NCBI RefSeq assembly: GCF_041320665.1
Contig: NZ_CP166730.1
Span: forward strand, 4,588,001-4,652,000
DNA length: 64,000 nt
Direction: 5' to 3'
From: Comamonas sp. GB3 AK4-5
GTDB taxonomy: Bacteria > Pseudomonadota > Gammaproteobacteria > Burkholderiales > Burkholderiaceae_C
This document shows positions 1-8,999 of this stretch, one piece after another; position 1 is the first letter of the stretch; each line of letters opens with the position of its first letter. Under the pieces are notes generated by a model. It was not told where the DNA came from and did no database searches. It was given only the letters and a program-made list of their open reading frames with translations. The translations under genes and the position numbers were made by a program.

Positions 1-364
1 GCCGGGCGGGGATCTCCGGCATGCGCGCTGCCGTGCGGCGGTACAGCCAGCTGCTGAACAACCAGCCCAGCAGCAATGCCCAGACCACGCCCAGGGCAAT
101 CGCCCACCACAGACTGCCCACCATGCGCGCCACTTCAGGGCTAAAGTACAGGCCCAGCGCGGCCCCCATGGTCCACTGGCCCAGATTGCGCAGCGGAATC
201 CAGCTGGCCATGGGCGCACCCGCCACGGCGCACAAGGCCGTAGCCAGCAGCGGGCCAATCATCCAGGGCAGGGGCGTGTGCAGGGCCACACACAGCAGCG
301 CAGCGCCCCAGGCCAGCAGCAAGGTGAGGACAACGCGCAAAGGGAAAGAGAGTCGGGACAGCAT
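1..364 (-). CDS. AbrB-family (PF05145-like) membrane protein, N-terminal part, cut by window edge
   Basis: Reads leftwards from an ATG at 364 as 121 residues and continues off the left edge, so the stop is not visible. The peptide is a run of hydrophobic segments separated by short loops (LLLAWGAALLCVALHTPLPW, then GAALGLYFSPEVARMVGS, then a Trp-rich helix). This is the pattern of the AbrB/PF05145 membrane family, often labelled putative ammonia monooxygenase or AbrB regulator although it is an integral inner-membrane protein of about 350 residues. The family call is from memory of the early PWMIGPLLA motif; the substrate is unknown. Another frame from 371 gives a short open frame of poor composition and is not the gene. 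Confidence 0.7.
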   Translation of the reverse strand, partial: MLSRLSFPLRVVLTLLLAWGAALLCVALHTPLPWMIGPLLATALCAVAGAPMASWIPLRNLGQWTMGAALGLYFSPEVARMVGSLWWAIALGVVWALLLGWLFSSWLYRRTAARMPEIPAR

Positions 365-601
365 GGGACAAACCGGTGCAGGCCGCACGCCCACCGCAGT
401 CAAAAGGAAAGCAAAAGGAAAGCGCAAGTATCCTCGGTTTGCCCCTCTGCCTTTATTCCATGCCAAACAGGCCACTAGCGCTTATGGCACAAGCATGAGC
501 AGCTATCAAAACCAAGACGTGGCCCATAGCATTGGAAATGCAGGATTGCTGTAATCCACCGCGCTGGTGCCCACCGTGATATCCCCCACTGCCCCCTCAA
601 T
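365..601. other. Intergenic region with a short family-3 repeat motif
   Basis: No credible gene lies between the AbrB-type start and the hemerythrin 3' end. It contains GCGCTTATGGCACAAGCATG followed by AGCAGCTATCAAAA at about 478-516, which resembles GCGCTTGAGCAGCTATCAAA at 50854-50874. The promoter of the leftward membrane protein must lie in this stretch; no clear -35/-10 pair could be picked out. Confidence 0.5.
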
Positions 602-694
602 CAAGGCACCGTGCAAGGGCCGCCCCGCAGCGCCGGTGCCGTCTCCCTCCCGCGCAGCGAGTGAGAAGGGCAAGGCGCGAAGCGGCTCAGGGGG
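602..694 (+). repeat. Interspersed repeat family 1, copy A
   Basis: Shares the core GTGCAAGGGCCGCCCCG and the terminal CTCAGGGGGTG with copies at 11270, 18721 (inverted), 45997, 50915 and 61264. The central hairpin is degenerate here (CCCTCCCGCGC facing GAGTGAGAAGGG). The terminal motif, read on the minus strand as ACCCCCTGA, supplies the last Thr-Pro codons and the stop of the hemerythrin gene. Confidence 0.8.
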
Positions 695-1238
695 TGGGCA
701 TTCTGCGTGCGGCCATCTCCCGGCCCATGGTCTGCTGGCTGGGCGCATCCACCACCGCCTTGGCGGTGGGGTAGATCAACCGGTCCTCATGCTGCAAATG
801 CTGGTCATACATGGCGGCAAAGCGCTGCAGCAATGCACTTTCAGCTGGCGAAAACGCATCCTGCACACCATCGACCAAGGCCAGCAGCGGCCGCCTGGCC
901 TGGGCCCAGCAGGCAGCCATGTCCACATGGTCTTGCTGCAGCTGGCGCACCACGGCCTGGGTGGCCGCGTCGATGTCACCGCGCAGCAGCGGGGGAAAGA
1001 TATGCAGCTCCTCATCCTCATGGTGCAGCGGTGCGGCCTTGTCAAAGTAGCGCAGCACATCGCGCGCAGCCTGGCGGGCGTTGTCGTCTACGCCTTTTTC
1101 CGCCACATGGGCCTGCAAGCGCTGCAGCAAATCCAGCGTACGCGCCACGCGCTCATGGCAGGCGGCCAGCATCTCGAAAGGCTGGTCAAAGCCGGCGCCG
1201 GGCGTGCGCAGGCCGGGCAAGGAAACGCGGCTGGTCAT
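687..1238 (-). CDS. Hemerythrin-domain cation-binding protein
   Basis: 183 residues from the ATG at 1238, which has AGGAA just upstream; further-upstream in-frame codons give an unlikely basic extension. One four-helix hemerythrin (HHE) domain covers almost the whole protein. Diiron ligand candidates visible in order are H28 (ACHERV), H72/E76 in LHHEDEELH, H104 in QDHVDM, and H147/H150/E151 in YDQHLQHEDR. Such soluble proteins bind O2, NO or iron; the partner here is unknown. The 3' end runs into repeat copy A, so the final residues Thr-Pro and the stop codon come from repeat sequence. It lies downstream of nrdJ, from which it is separated by a terminator. Confidence 0.88.
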   Translation of the reverse strand: MTSRVSLPGLRTPGAGFDQPFEMLAACHERVARTLDLLQRLQAHVAEKGVDDNARQAARDVLRYFDKAAPLHHEDEELHIFPPLLRGDIDAATQAVVRQLQQDHVDMAACWAQARRPLLALVDGVQDAFSPAESALLQRFAAMYDQHLQHEDRLIYPTAKAVVDAPSQQTMGREMAARRMPTP

Positions 1239-1273
1239 GGGGATTCCTGGTGGTGCAAAGCTGCATGGTGCAT

Positions 1274-1309
1274 AAAAAAACGGCTGGTGCCTTGATGCAA
1301 CCAGCCGTT
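1274..1309 (-). terminator. Rho-independent terminator downstream of nrdJ
   Basis: Perfect stem AACGGCTGGT (1279-1288) with ACCAGCCGTT (1300-1309), followed on the minus strand by a run of T (1278-1274). It sits after nrdJ and 36 bases before the hemerythrin ATG, so the hemerythrin gene probably has its own promoter or relies on read-through. Confidence 0.85.
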
Positions 1310-1349
1310 GGTGTTGTGACAGCGCGCTCCAGCCCTTAGCAGCGGGTCG

Positions 1350-1450
1350 GACAGGCCAAGCCACCGCAGGTGGCTGGTGCAAGCGCGACGCCACACCGAA
1401 GACAGTACAAGCGTACGGCGAGGTGTGGCAACAAAGCCTGCAGGCCTGTC
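1350..1450. repeat. Interspersed repeat family 2, copy 1 (long-stem hairpin)
   Basis: Outer arms GACAGGCC (1350-1357) and GGCCTGTC (1443-1450); inner stems AGCCACC/GGTGGCT (1359-1375) and GCCACACC/GGTGTGGC (1390-1429). The 40-base core 1401-1440 matches 18981-19020 at 31 of 40 positions, including GACAGTAC, GTACGGC and GCAACAAAGC, while the outer arms differ completely. It lies immediately after the nrdJ stop and before the nrdJ terminator. Confidence 0.7.
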
Positions 1451-1464
1451 AGGCCCGCCGCCAC

Positions 1465-3939
1465 TCAACCGCAGCTGCCGAGGTGGCCGCAGGACGTGCA
1501 GTACTCACAACCATCCTTGCGAATCATGGCGTGGGCGCCGCATTCCGGGCATTTCTTGCCTGCCATCAGCTGGGCACCGGCCTTGTCGGCATGTTGCTCC
1601 TGCACCGTGGGGGCCACGGCTTCGGCGGCATCGGTCAGCGCCAGCTGCATCTGCTCGGGGGCGCGGGCGCGCTCGGCCAGGATTTGCTGGATGGCGTAGG
1701 CGATGGCGGCCACTTCCGAGTCATGCCACATGGGCACGCGGGCGCCATCGGGACGCTCGAAGCTGCCCAGGCGCACGGGCCCACGGTCCCAAACCACTTT
1801 GCGCATATCTTCCAGCGCACGCTCCAGGAAGCCGCCACGTGCGGCCAGCGACAGCAAGCGCATGCTGGAGGTGATCCACTGCTGCGACTCGCCGTTCTGG
1901 CCCACGGGCATGAAGAACTCGATGGCGCGGTCCACGCTGCCGCCTTCGGGCCGCTCCACCGGCAGGAAGGAGACGATCAGGTACAGGCGCTTCTGGCCTT
2001 CCTGGGTCCAGTATTCGATCTTGTCGGTCACGGAAGACAGCGCACCCTTGGGACGGCTCTCGATCACCGTGCGCATGGGGTCGACCACGGCTTGCGCGGG
2101 CGCTTCCTGGGCGGCCGGCTTGGCTTCTTCCTTGGGCTTGGTGGTCTCCAGCACCGCGCCCAGAATGGAGTTGGGGCGGTAGGTGGCGCAGCCCTTGAGG
2201 CCGGCCTTCCAGGCGCCCAGGTACAGGTTTTTGAAGTCCTCGAAGGGGTAGTCCTCGGGGATGTTCACCGTCTTGGAGATTGAGGTGTCGATAAAGGGCT
2301 GGACCACTTGCATCATGCCGATGTGGTCGGCCGCGCTCATCGTCAGCGCCGAGACAAAGTAGTCGGGCAGCTGCTCCACATCACCGCCCATGGAGCGGTA
2401 CAGGCGCCAGGCATGGTCTTCCACCTGGTAGCTGCTGGTGGAGCCGTCGGCCTCGCGCTTGCGGCGGGTGTAGGTCCAGGAGAACGGTGGCTCGATGCCA
2501 TTGGAGGCGTTGTCGGCAAAGGCCAGCGACACCGTGCCCGTGGGCGCAATCGACAGCAGATGGCTGTTGCGGATGCCGTGTTTTCTGATGGCGTCCTGCA
2601 GCGCCTTGGGCAGGCGGCTGGCGAAGGTGCCGGCCTTGAGATAGCCCTTGGCATCGAACTTGGGGAAGGCACCCTTTTCCTTGGCCAGCTCCACCGAAGC
2701 GGCATAGGCCGCGTTGCGCATGGTTTCGGTGATGCGTGCGGCCATGGCACGGCCTTCTTCCGAGTCATAGCGCAGCTGCAACATGCACAGCGTATTGCCC
2801 ATGCCGGTAAAGCCCACGCCGATGCGGCGCTTAGCCATGGCTTCCTCGCGCTGCTGGGGCAGGGGCCAGAAGGTGGCGTCCAGCACGTTGTCCAGCATGC
2901 GCACTTCGGTGGCCACCACGGCTTCGAAGGCGGCAAAGTCGAAGGCCGCAGCGCCCGCGATGCCGAAGGGGTTCTGGACGAAGCGCGTCAGGATGATGGG
3001 GCCCAGATCGCAGCAGCCATAGGACGGCAGCGGCTGCTCGCCACAGGGGTTGGTGGCGTTGATGGTTTCGCAATACGACAGGTTGTTGTCGGTATTGATG
3101 TTGTCGATGAACAGAATGCCGGGCTCGGCAAAGTCATAGGCCGACAGCATGATGCTGTCCCACAGCGCACGGGCCTTGATGGTCTTGTAAACCCATTGGC
3201 CGTCAGCTCGCTGGTGGGCGCCCTTGGACACCAGGCCGGCGCCGGGCTTGGCGCCATGCACCAGCTCCCAGTCGGCGTCCTGCTCCACGGCCTGCATAAA
3301 GCCGCCGGTGACGCCCACGGACACATTGAAGTTGTTCCAGCGGCCTGGCGTGCGCTTGGCGGTGATGAACTCCTGCACATCGGGGTGGTCGATGCGCAGC
3401 ACACCCATCTGGGCGCCACGGCGCGCACCGGCCGACTCCACGGTGGAGCAGCTCTGGTCGAACACATTGATGTAGCTGCAAGGACCGGAGGCCATGGAGG
3501 CCGTGCCCTTGACCTCGGCACCGCGCGGGCGGATGCGCGAGAAGTCATAGCCCACACCACCGCCACGGCGCATGGTTTCGGCGGCTTCGCGCAGGGCTTC
3601 ATAGATGCCCGGGAAGCCTTCGTCGTCCACCCCCTGGATGCAGTCGCCCACGGGCTGCACAAAGCAGTTGATCAGCGTGGCCTGGATGTTGGTGCCCGCG
3701 GCGCTCATGATGCGGCCGGCGCCAATGCCGCCGGCACGCAGGTTTTGCAGAAAACGGGCTTCCTGCAGCTCGCGCTGGTCTTCAGCTTCCACCGAGGCCA
3801 GGGAGCGGGCCACGCGGCGGAACAGGTCTTCCACACCGGATTCACCGGCCTTCAGGTATTTTTCCTTCAGCACATCCAGGCTGATGGGCTGTTCAGCCAG
3901 ACCATTGCGGGCAGTCAGGTCCATATCTTCGCGCTTCAT
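1465..3939 (-). CDS. nrdJ: Adenosylcobalamin-dependent ribonucleoside-diphosphate reductase (class II)
   Basis: 824 residues from the ATG at 3939 (MKREDMDLT). A longer in-frame reading to 4104 is possible, but the first 55 residues do not look like the family. The enzyme makes deoxyribonucleotides by a B12 radical and is oxygen-independent. The catalytic barrel shows the Cys-containing loop [20 protein letters not shown] at roughly residues 294-313, with a matching early Cys in LINCFVQP and an [10 protein letters not shown] segment. The C-terminus is a four-Cys zinc ribbon (CPECGAHAM...[14 protein letters not shown]), typical of the long class II form. No B12 riboswitch or NrdR box was recognisable upstream. 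A strong terminator and a family-2 repeat follow. Confidence 0.95.
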   Translation of the reverse strand: MKREDMDLTARNGLAEQPISLDVLKEKYLKAGESGVEDLFRRVARSLASVEAEDQRELQEARFLQNLRAGGIGAGRIMSAAGTNIQATLINCFVQPVGDCIQGVDDEGFPGIYEALREAAETMRRGGGVGYDFSRIRPRGAEVKGTASMASGPCSYINVFDQSCSTVESAGARRGAQMGVLRIDHPDVQEFITAKRTPGRWNNFNVSVGVTGGFMQAVEQDADWELVHGAKPGAGLVSKGAHQRADGQWVYKTIKARALWDSIMLSAYDFAEPGILFIDNINTDNNLSYCETINATNPCGEQPLPSYGCCDLGPIILTRFVQNPFGIAGAAAFDFAAFEAVVATEVRMLDNVLDATFWPLPQQREEAMAKRRIGVGFTGMGNTLCMLQLRYDSEEGRAMAARITETMRNAAYAASVELAKEKGAFPKFDAKGYLKAGTFASRLPKALQDAIRKHGIRNSHLLSIAPTGTVSLAFADNASNGIEPPFSWTYTRRKREADGSTSSYQVEDHAWRLYRSMGGDVEQLPDYFVSALTMSAADHIGMMQVVQPFIDTSISKTVNIPEDYPFEDFKNLYLGAWKAGLKGCATYRPNSILGAVLETTKPKEEAKPAAQEAPAQAVVDPMRTVIESRPKGALSSVTDKIEYWTQEGQKRLYLIVSFLPVERPEGGSVDRAIEFFMPVGQNGESQQWITSSMRLLSLAARGGFLERALEDMRKVVWDRGPVRLGSFERPDGARVPMWHDSEVAAIAYAIQQILAERARAPEQMQLALTDAAEAVAPTVQEQHADKAGAQLMAGKKCPECGAHAMIRKDGCEYCTSCGHLGSCG

Positions 3940-4328
3940 AATTTGCTTCAACCTTTGAGTAGGCAATCCCATCTTCGGGCTCTGGGATATTCCGCCATTT
4001 GCATCTTCACGTCCACCAAGAAATCCACGGCTTCTTTGCGCCAAAGCACAGCCTTTGGCATCTTGCCCATCCTTGCCTGCGACAGGGGCTTTAGGGCCGT
4101 GCAATGCAGCGGCCCAGCCTGCTCGCAGTGAGCAGGCTCAGCGTCCTGGTGTGGGGAATGAACAAGGCAAGTCCGGCCGCTGACAGTTGCCATGTCAGCG
4201 CGCAAGAACTTGGTGTGAAGCCGCTATTGTGCCGCTGTTTGCCAGCCCGGGCCATGGGGCTGCGGCATGTGCACATGGAAGCTGCGCACATGCCGGCGAG
4301 CGCATCCTGCGGCGCTTTTTTCTGGTAT
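3940..4328. other. Intergenic region with three perfect hairpins between the GGDEF-EAL gene and nrdJ
   Basis: Contains GCCTGCTC/GAGCAGGC (4117-4137), CGCTGACA/TGTCAGCG (4178-4200) and GGCATGTGC/GCACATGCC (4264-4294). Both flanking genes read leftwards, so it is the 3' end of the GGDEF-EAL gene and the promoter/leader of nrdJ. None of the hairpins has a T tract. A small open frame on the minus strand (3948-4205) has no start signal or family resemblance and was not called. Confidence 0.55.
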
Positions 4329-7064
4329 TTATGCGGCCTGTGCGGGGGGCTGTGCTGCGGCTTGCGGGTCGGCACTGCCGCCGCTGTCGGCCTGCCCGTC
4401 CGGGCCTGCGCTGCGGGCCAGCAACAGGGCAAACTCGGCCGCAGGCACCGGTTTGCTGCACAGATAGCCCTGGTAGTAGTCGCAGCCGTTGCGGCGCAAA
4501 AACTCCAGCTGCGCGGCCGTTTCCACCCCTTCGGCCAGCACATGCAGCTCCAGGCTGCGGCCCATGGCAATGATGGCGCGGCTGATGGCCATGTCGTCGC
4601 TGCTGTGCGGAATATCGCGGATAAAGCCCTGGTCGATCTTGAGCACATCGATGGGGAAGCGCTTGAGGTGGGCCAGCGAGGAATAGCCGGTACCGAAATC
4701 GTCAATCGCCAGGCGCACCCCCAGCTCGCGCAGGCGGCGCAGCACCACCAGGGCTTCGTCCGGACGCTCGGCCAATGCGCTTTCGGTGATTTCCAGCTCC
4801 AGCCCCTGGGCTGCATAGCCCGAGACCTCCAGCGCCTGGGCGGTGCAGCTGGCGATGTCGGTGAGCAAGAACTGGTGTTGCGAGACATTCACGGCCACCG
4901 AGATGGGCGGCAGCCCCTGGTTGCGCCACTGCTGGGCCTGGCGGCAGGCCTGGTGGATCACCCACTCGCCCAACGGCCCGATCAGGCCCGTGCTTTCCGC
5001 CACCGGAATAAAGCGCGCCGGGGAGATAAAACCCTCCTGCGGGTCGTTCCAGCGCAGCAGCGCCTCGGCGCCCATGATGCGGCCGCTGACAATGTCCACC
5101 TGCGGCTGGTAGTACAGCTGCAGCCGCTCCTGGCTGACGGCCAGGCGCAGCTTGGCTTCCAGCGCAATGCGTTCGCGGGCCGCAGCCGTCATGTTCTCGT
5201 CGAAGAAGCACCAGGCACTGCTTTCGCCCCGGCCACTCTTGGCGCCATAGACGGCCGCATGCGCGCCCTGCAGCAGGGCGGCTGTGGTCGAGGCATGCTC
5301 CGGGAACATGCAGATGCCGGCGCTGACACTGACCACCACGGCAAAGCCGTCGGGTGAATGCCAGGGCTGAGCTGCGGCGCGGATCAGGCGGTCGGCAATT
5401 TCCTCGGCATCGCTGCGGCTGTGCAGATGGCGGGCCACGACGATGATTTCATCGCCCGCCATGCGGCCTATCATGTCGCCCGGGCGCAGCGCAGCCTGTA
5501 CCTGGCGGGCAATGTGCTTGAGCACCTCATCGCCCACCAGATGGCCGTAGCTGTCGTTCACATCCTTGAAGCGGTCCAGATTCAGCAGCAACACGGCCAT
5601 GGTCTCGTTGCTGTCATTGGCCTGCTGCACCGTGCGCTCCAGCTCCTGGCCAAACCAGGTGCGGTTGGACAGGCCGGTCAAGGGATCGCGGTGTGCCAGG
5701 AATTCCAGGCGCTGCTGCTGCTCCTTCTCTTCCGAGATGTCGGTGAACATGCAGACATAGTGGGTCACCGCGCCCTGTCCATCGCGCACCGAGCTCAGCG
5801 ACATGCGCTCGGGGAAGACCTCGCCGTTCTTGCGCCGGTTCCAGATCTCGCCACGCCAATGACCGGTCTGCTCCAGGCTGTTCCACAGCTCGGCGTAGAA
5901 GGCCTGACCATGGCGGCCCGACTTGAACATGCGCGGCGTCTTGCCCAGCATTTCCTCTGCCGAGTAGCCCAGCAGCCGCGTGAAGGCGGCGTTCACCGAA
6001 AGGATGCGGCTTTGCGCGTCGGTGACGATCACGCCTTCCATGGTGTTGTCCACCACGCTGGCGGCCAGGCGCAGGCGGTCTTGCTCCTGGCGCTGGGATG
6101 TCTGGTCGGTGAGGATGCCGGAGAAACGCACCACCCGGCCCTGCGCGTCCAGATGGCGCATGCCCCGGGCATGGAACCAGCGATAGACACCATCAAAGCA
6201 GAGCACACGGGCGGCGGCCTCAAAAGGCGCGCCGGTCTGCATGGAGCGCTCCACTGCCTGCCGCACCCGTTCGCGGTCCTCGGCGTGCACGGTCTGCTTG
6301 AAGCGCAGATCGCGCCCCAGGTCGTTGCCGCTATAGCGCACCATGGCCGCCACCCCGTCGGAGAAGGTGTAGCAGCGGCGCTCCATGTCCCAGTCCCACA
6401 TGCCGCTGCCGCTGCCATCCAGGGCCAGGCGCAGTTGGTGGGCACTGAGGGCCAGCGCACGCCGGGTCGACTCGATCTCGCTGACGTCCTGCAGCACATA
6501 GACCAGCACCGGCTCGCCGCGCTGGCTGCGCACCACGGCCACGGTGCACAGCACCGTGAAAATCTGGCCGGAGGTGGCATGGCGCAGGCTGCGCTGATCC
6601 TGGAAATGGTCGAGCTCGCCCGAAAGCAAGCGTTCCACCTGGCTCTGCGCCTCCTGCGGGTCGCCCGAGGGCGCCAGCGCGCGAAAGTCCCGCTGCACCA
6701 GCTCCGAAAGCGACAGCCCCAGCATGCGGCACAGGCGACCATTGGCCCACAGCACATGGCCGTCTTCCGGCTGCACGCGGGCAATGCCTGCGGGCGCGTG
6801 GCGCACGATGTGAAAGAACTCCTGCATGGTGGCCGCGCGCTGGGCTTCGGCACGCATCATGCGGTGCACCTGCCACGCGGCCAGCAGGCCGGTGACAAAG
6901 ACAAAAAGGTAGATGGACCAGCGATGCAATGCGGTGAGCACGGCCGCATCGGTGGACAGGGTCGCCAACGCCTCGGCCGCACCGAACCAGAGCAGTCCGA
7001 AAGCCAGATAAAAAACCATGGCGCGCCAGGGCGCCATATGGGGGACTGAGCCCTCGTACTGCAT
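4329..7064 (-). CDS. PAS-PAS-GGDEF-EAL cyclic-di-GMP signalling protein, membrane-anchored
   Basis: 911 residues from the ATG at 7064, chosen because GAGGA lies 7 bases upstream and because a longer reading would overlap purU. Two N-terminal membrane helices (about residues 10-60) are followed by PAS/PAC sensor repeats (about 90-440), a GGDEF domain and an EAL domain. The cyclase signature reads AGDEI rather than GGDEF, about residue 536, with the inhibitory-site RPGD placed five residues before it. The EAL half keeps AEALLRW (about 666) and DDFGTGYSSL, so phosphodiesterase activity is likely. Whether the variant cyclase motif still works cannot be told from sequence. Divergent from purU with 54 bases between. 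Confidence 0.92.
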   Translation of the reverse strand: MQYEGSVPHMAPWRAMVFYLAFGLLWFGAAEALATLSTDAAVLTALHRWSIYLFVFVTGLLAAWQVHRMMRAEAQRAATMQEFFHIVRHAPAGIARVQPEDGHVLWANGRLCRMLGLSLSELVQRDFRALAPSGDPQEAQSQVERLLSGELDHFQDQRSLRHATSGQIFTVLCTVAVVRSQRGEPVLVYVLQDVSEIESTRRALALSAHQLRLALDGSGSGMWDWDMERRCYTFSDGVAAMVRYSGNDLGRDLRFKQTVHAEDRERVRQAVERSMQTGAPFEAAARVLCFDGVYRWFHARGMRHLDAQGRVVRFSGILTDQTSQRQEQDRLRLAASVVDNTMEGVIVTDAQSRILSVNAAFTRLLGYSAEEMLGKTPRMFKSGRHGQAFYAELWNSLEQTGHWRGEIWNRRKNGEVFPERMSLSSVRDGQGAVTHYVCMFTDISEEKEQQQRLEFLAHRDPLTGLSNRTWFGQELERTVQQANDSNETMAVLLLNLDRFKDVNDSYGHLVGDEVLKHIARQVQAALRPGDMIGRMAGDEIIVVARHLHSRSDAEEIADRLIRAAAQPWHSPDGFAVVVSVSAGICMFPEHASTTAALLQGAHAAVYGAKSGRGESSAWCFFDENMTAAARERIALEAKLRLAVSQERLQLYYQPQVDIVSGRIMGAEALLRWNDPQEGFISPARFIPVAESTGLIGPLGEWVIHQACRQAQQWRNQGLPPISVAVNVSQHQFLLTDIASCTAQALEVSGYAAQGLELEITESALAERPDEALVVLRRLRELGVRLAIDDFGTGYSSLAHLKRFPIDVLKIDQGFIRDIPHSSDDMAISRAIIAMGRSLELHVLAEGVETAAQLEFLRRNGCDYYQGYLCSKPVPAAEFALLLARSAGPDGQADSGGSADPQAAAQPPAQAA

Positions 7065-7118
7065 GTATGTCCTCAATCCCTCGGTCACCACCCAGCTTGC
7101 TGCGACAATCGCCGAGCT

Positions 7119-7967
7119 ATGACCCAAGCCTATATTCTTACTCTCTCATGCCCAGACCGCCGCGGCCTGGTGCACGCTGTATCCGGCTTCTTGCTGGAGC
7201 AGGGCGCCAATATTGAAGAGGCGGCCCAGTACAACGACAACATCACCGGCCTGTTTTTCATGCGCGTGCAGTTCGCCTGTGACAGCCAGGACCTGCAGTC
7301 GCTCAAGGTGGCCACCGCACAGATGGCCGAGCCCTACCAGATGCAGTGGAGCCTGCACGCCAATTCAGAGGCCATGAAGACCGTGATCATGGTCAGCAAG
7401 GAAGGCCACTGCCTCAACGACTTGCTGTTCCGCTGGAAGTCCGGCCTGTTGCCCGTGGACATCCGCGCCATCGTCAGCAACCACCGCGAGTTCTATCAAC
7501 TCGCCGCCAGCTACAACATTCCCTTCCACTACATCCCGGTGACGGCTGCCACCAAGGCCCAGGCCGAAGCACGCCAGCTTGAGATTATCGAGGCGGAAGG
7601 TGCCGAGCTGGTGGTGCTTGCACGATATATGCAAGTCCTGTCGGATAATTTGTGTCAAAAGTTATCAGGCCGTGCTATTAACATTCACCACAGCTTTTTG
7701 CCCAGCTTCAAGGGCGCCAAGCCCTACTACCAGGCCCATGACCGTGGTGTGAAGCTGATCGGTGCAACCGCCCACTATGTGACGGCCGATCTGGATGAAG
7801 GCCCCATCATCGAGCAGGACGTGGCCCGCGCCGACCACACGGACACCGTGGAAGACCTCACCGCCCGCGGCCGCGACACCGAAAGCCAGGTGCTGGCCCG
7901 CGCCGTGAAATGGCACAGCGAGCACCGCGTAATCTTGAACGGCAGCAAAACCGTCGTTTTCCGCTGA
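7119..7967 (+). CDS. purU: Formyltetrahydrofolate deformylase
   Basis: 282 residues, full length for the family. Hydrolyses 10-formyl-tetrahydrofolate to formate and tetrahydrofolate, supplying formate for purine synthesis and balancing the one-carbon pool. An N-terminal ACT domain (about residues 3-80, starting YILTLSCPDRRGL) is followed by a formyltransferase-type domain with YMQVLS, the active-site segment NIHHSFLPSFKGAKPY and the catalytic Asp in TADLDEGPIIEQD. The ribosome site is weak. A LysR gene starts 11 bases after the stop, so the two are probably co-transcribed. Confidence 0.96.
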   Translation: MTQAYILTLSCPDRRGLVHAVSGFLLEQGANIEEAAQYNDNITGLFFMRVQFACDSQDLQSLKVATAQMAEPYQMQWSLHANSEAMKTVIMVSKEGHCLNDLLFRWKSGLLPVDIRAIVSNHREFYQLAASYNIPFHYIPVTAATKAQAEARQLEIIEAEGAELVVLARYMQVLSDNLCQKLSGRAINIHHSFLPSFKGAKPYYQAHDRGVKLIGATAHYVTADLDEGPIIEQDVARADHTDTVEDLTARGRDTESQVLARAVKWHSEHRVILNGSKTVVFR

Positions 7968-7977
7968 CACTGTCTGC

Positions 7978-8916
7978 ATGTTCACGCCAGCCCCGAAATC
8001 CTCGTCCTTGGCGGTCACCACCCCGCCACAGGCGTACTTCAACAGCAGCGCAGCGCGGCGCATTCCGCCGATTCAGTGTCTGCTCACCTTCGAGGCTCTG
8101 GCGCGATTGCGCAGCGTCACGCTGACGGCCGAGGAACTGTGCGTCACGCCCAGCGCCGTCAGCCACCGGGTCAAGCAACTGGAGCAGGCCCTGGGCACGC
8201 GATTGTTCGGGCGTGCGGATTTCTCGCTCACCACCGACGGCAGCGCCTACCTGGCCCAGGTGCGCGAGGGCCTGGGCGCGCTGCAGCGCTTTCCCGGCGC
8301 CAGCATGCCCACGGGCCGGCGCCGGCTGAAGCTGGCCGTCACCCCCACGTTTGCGCGCTGCGTGCTCATCCCCCGGCTGAGCCAGTTCACCACGGCCTAC
8401 CCCGAAATCGATTTGACGCTGCAGGTCGCCATTCCGCTGCTGGACGTGGTGGCCGAAGACGCCGACCTGATGGTGCGCTACGGCCCCGGCCACTATGCCG
8501 ATGTGGAGCATCTGGAAATCGTCCGCGACGTACTCACCCCGCTGGCCTCGCCCGCTTTTGTGCGCGAGCACGGCCCCTTTGAAACCCCGGCCGATCTGGA
8601 AGGCGTGCCCCTGCTGCGCAGCCCGCTGGAGCCCTGGCGCACCTGGCTGGATGCCGTGGGCCTGGACTGGCCCGAGCCCTCCGAAGGCTCGCAGTTCAAC
8701 GACATCGGCCTAATGTGCGATGCCGCATCCGCCGGCATGGGCGTGGCGCCCGTGCGCCTCAAGCTGGGCGGCCCCTGGCTGGACAACGGCCTGCTGGTGC
8801 GCCTCTTCGATGTGGATGTGCCCAGCCCCCACGCCCACTATCTGTGCTGGAAGACCGGCACCATGGATCGCTGGGAATGTGCGGCCTTTGCCGAATGGAT
8901 CAGCAAGGCCATTTGA
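7978..8916 (+). CDS. LysR-family transcriptional regulator, GcvA-like
   Basis: 312 residues. A winged helix-turn-helix near residues 35-95 (FEALARL, LTAEELCVTPSAVSHRVKQL, LGTRLFGR) is followed by a LysR co-inducer domain to the end. The helix-turn-helix wording and the C-terminal WKTGTMDRWECAAFAEWI resemble GcvA, the glycine cleavage activator. About 30 residues precede the DNA-binding domain because the only in-frame ATG is at 7978; a weaker non-ATG start nearer the domain cannot be excluded. It follows purU by 11 bases, which fits a one-carbon metabolism link, but the target is inference. Confidence 0.88.
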   Translation: MFTPAPKSSSLAVTTPPQAYFNSSAARRIPPIQCLLTFEALARLRSVTLTAEELCVTPSAVSHRVKQLEQALGTRLFGRADFSLTTDGSAYLAQVREGLGALQRFPGASMPTGRRRLKLAVTPTFARCVLIPRLSQFTTAYPEIDLTLQVAIPLLDVVAEDADLMVRYGPGHYADVEHLEIVRDVLTPLASPAFVREHGPFETPADLEGVPLLRSPLEPWRTWLDAVGLDWPEPSEGSQFNDIGLMCDAASAGMGVAPVRLKLGGPWLDNGLLVRLFDVDVPSPHAHYLCWKTGTMDRWECAAFAEWISKAI

Positions 8917-8986
8917 GCCTGCCGCCCTGTTTGGCAGGCAAACAGGCCTCTGATGCAGAACCCATCTGCATCGACAGCTCTTTTTT
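8917..8986 (+). terminator. Tandem hairpins after the LysR gene
   Basis: GCCTGCC/GGCAGGC (8917-8939) begins right after the stop; GATGCAGA/TCTGCATC (8952-8972) follows, with a T6 run at 8981-8986. The T run is eight bases beyond the second stem, so this is a poor classical terminator. Confidence 0.5.
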
Positions 8987-8999
8987 CTGAAGCAAGACC

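Noticed and set aside
687-1394. Longer 235-codon form of the hemerythrin
   Set aside because: The added 52 residues run through the nrdJ terminator and family-2 repeat, and the ATG at 1238 has a proper ribosome site.
3948-4205. 85-codon minus-strand frame upstream of nrdJ
   Set aside because: No start signal, no known family, and it fills the leader of nrdJ; not enough support to call it a gene.
3940-4328. Cobalamin riboswitch or NrdR boxes before nrdJ
   Set aside because: A B12-dependent enzyme made this worth checking, but no B12-box text and no NrdR-like dyads were found; the three hairpins do not fit the riboswitch layout.
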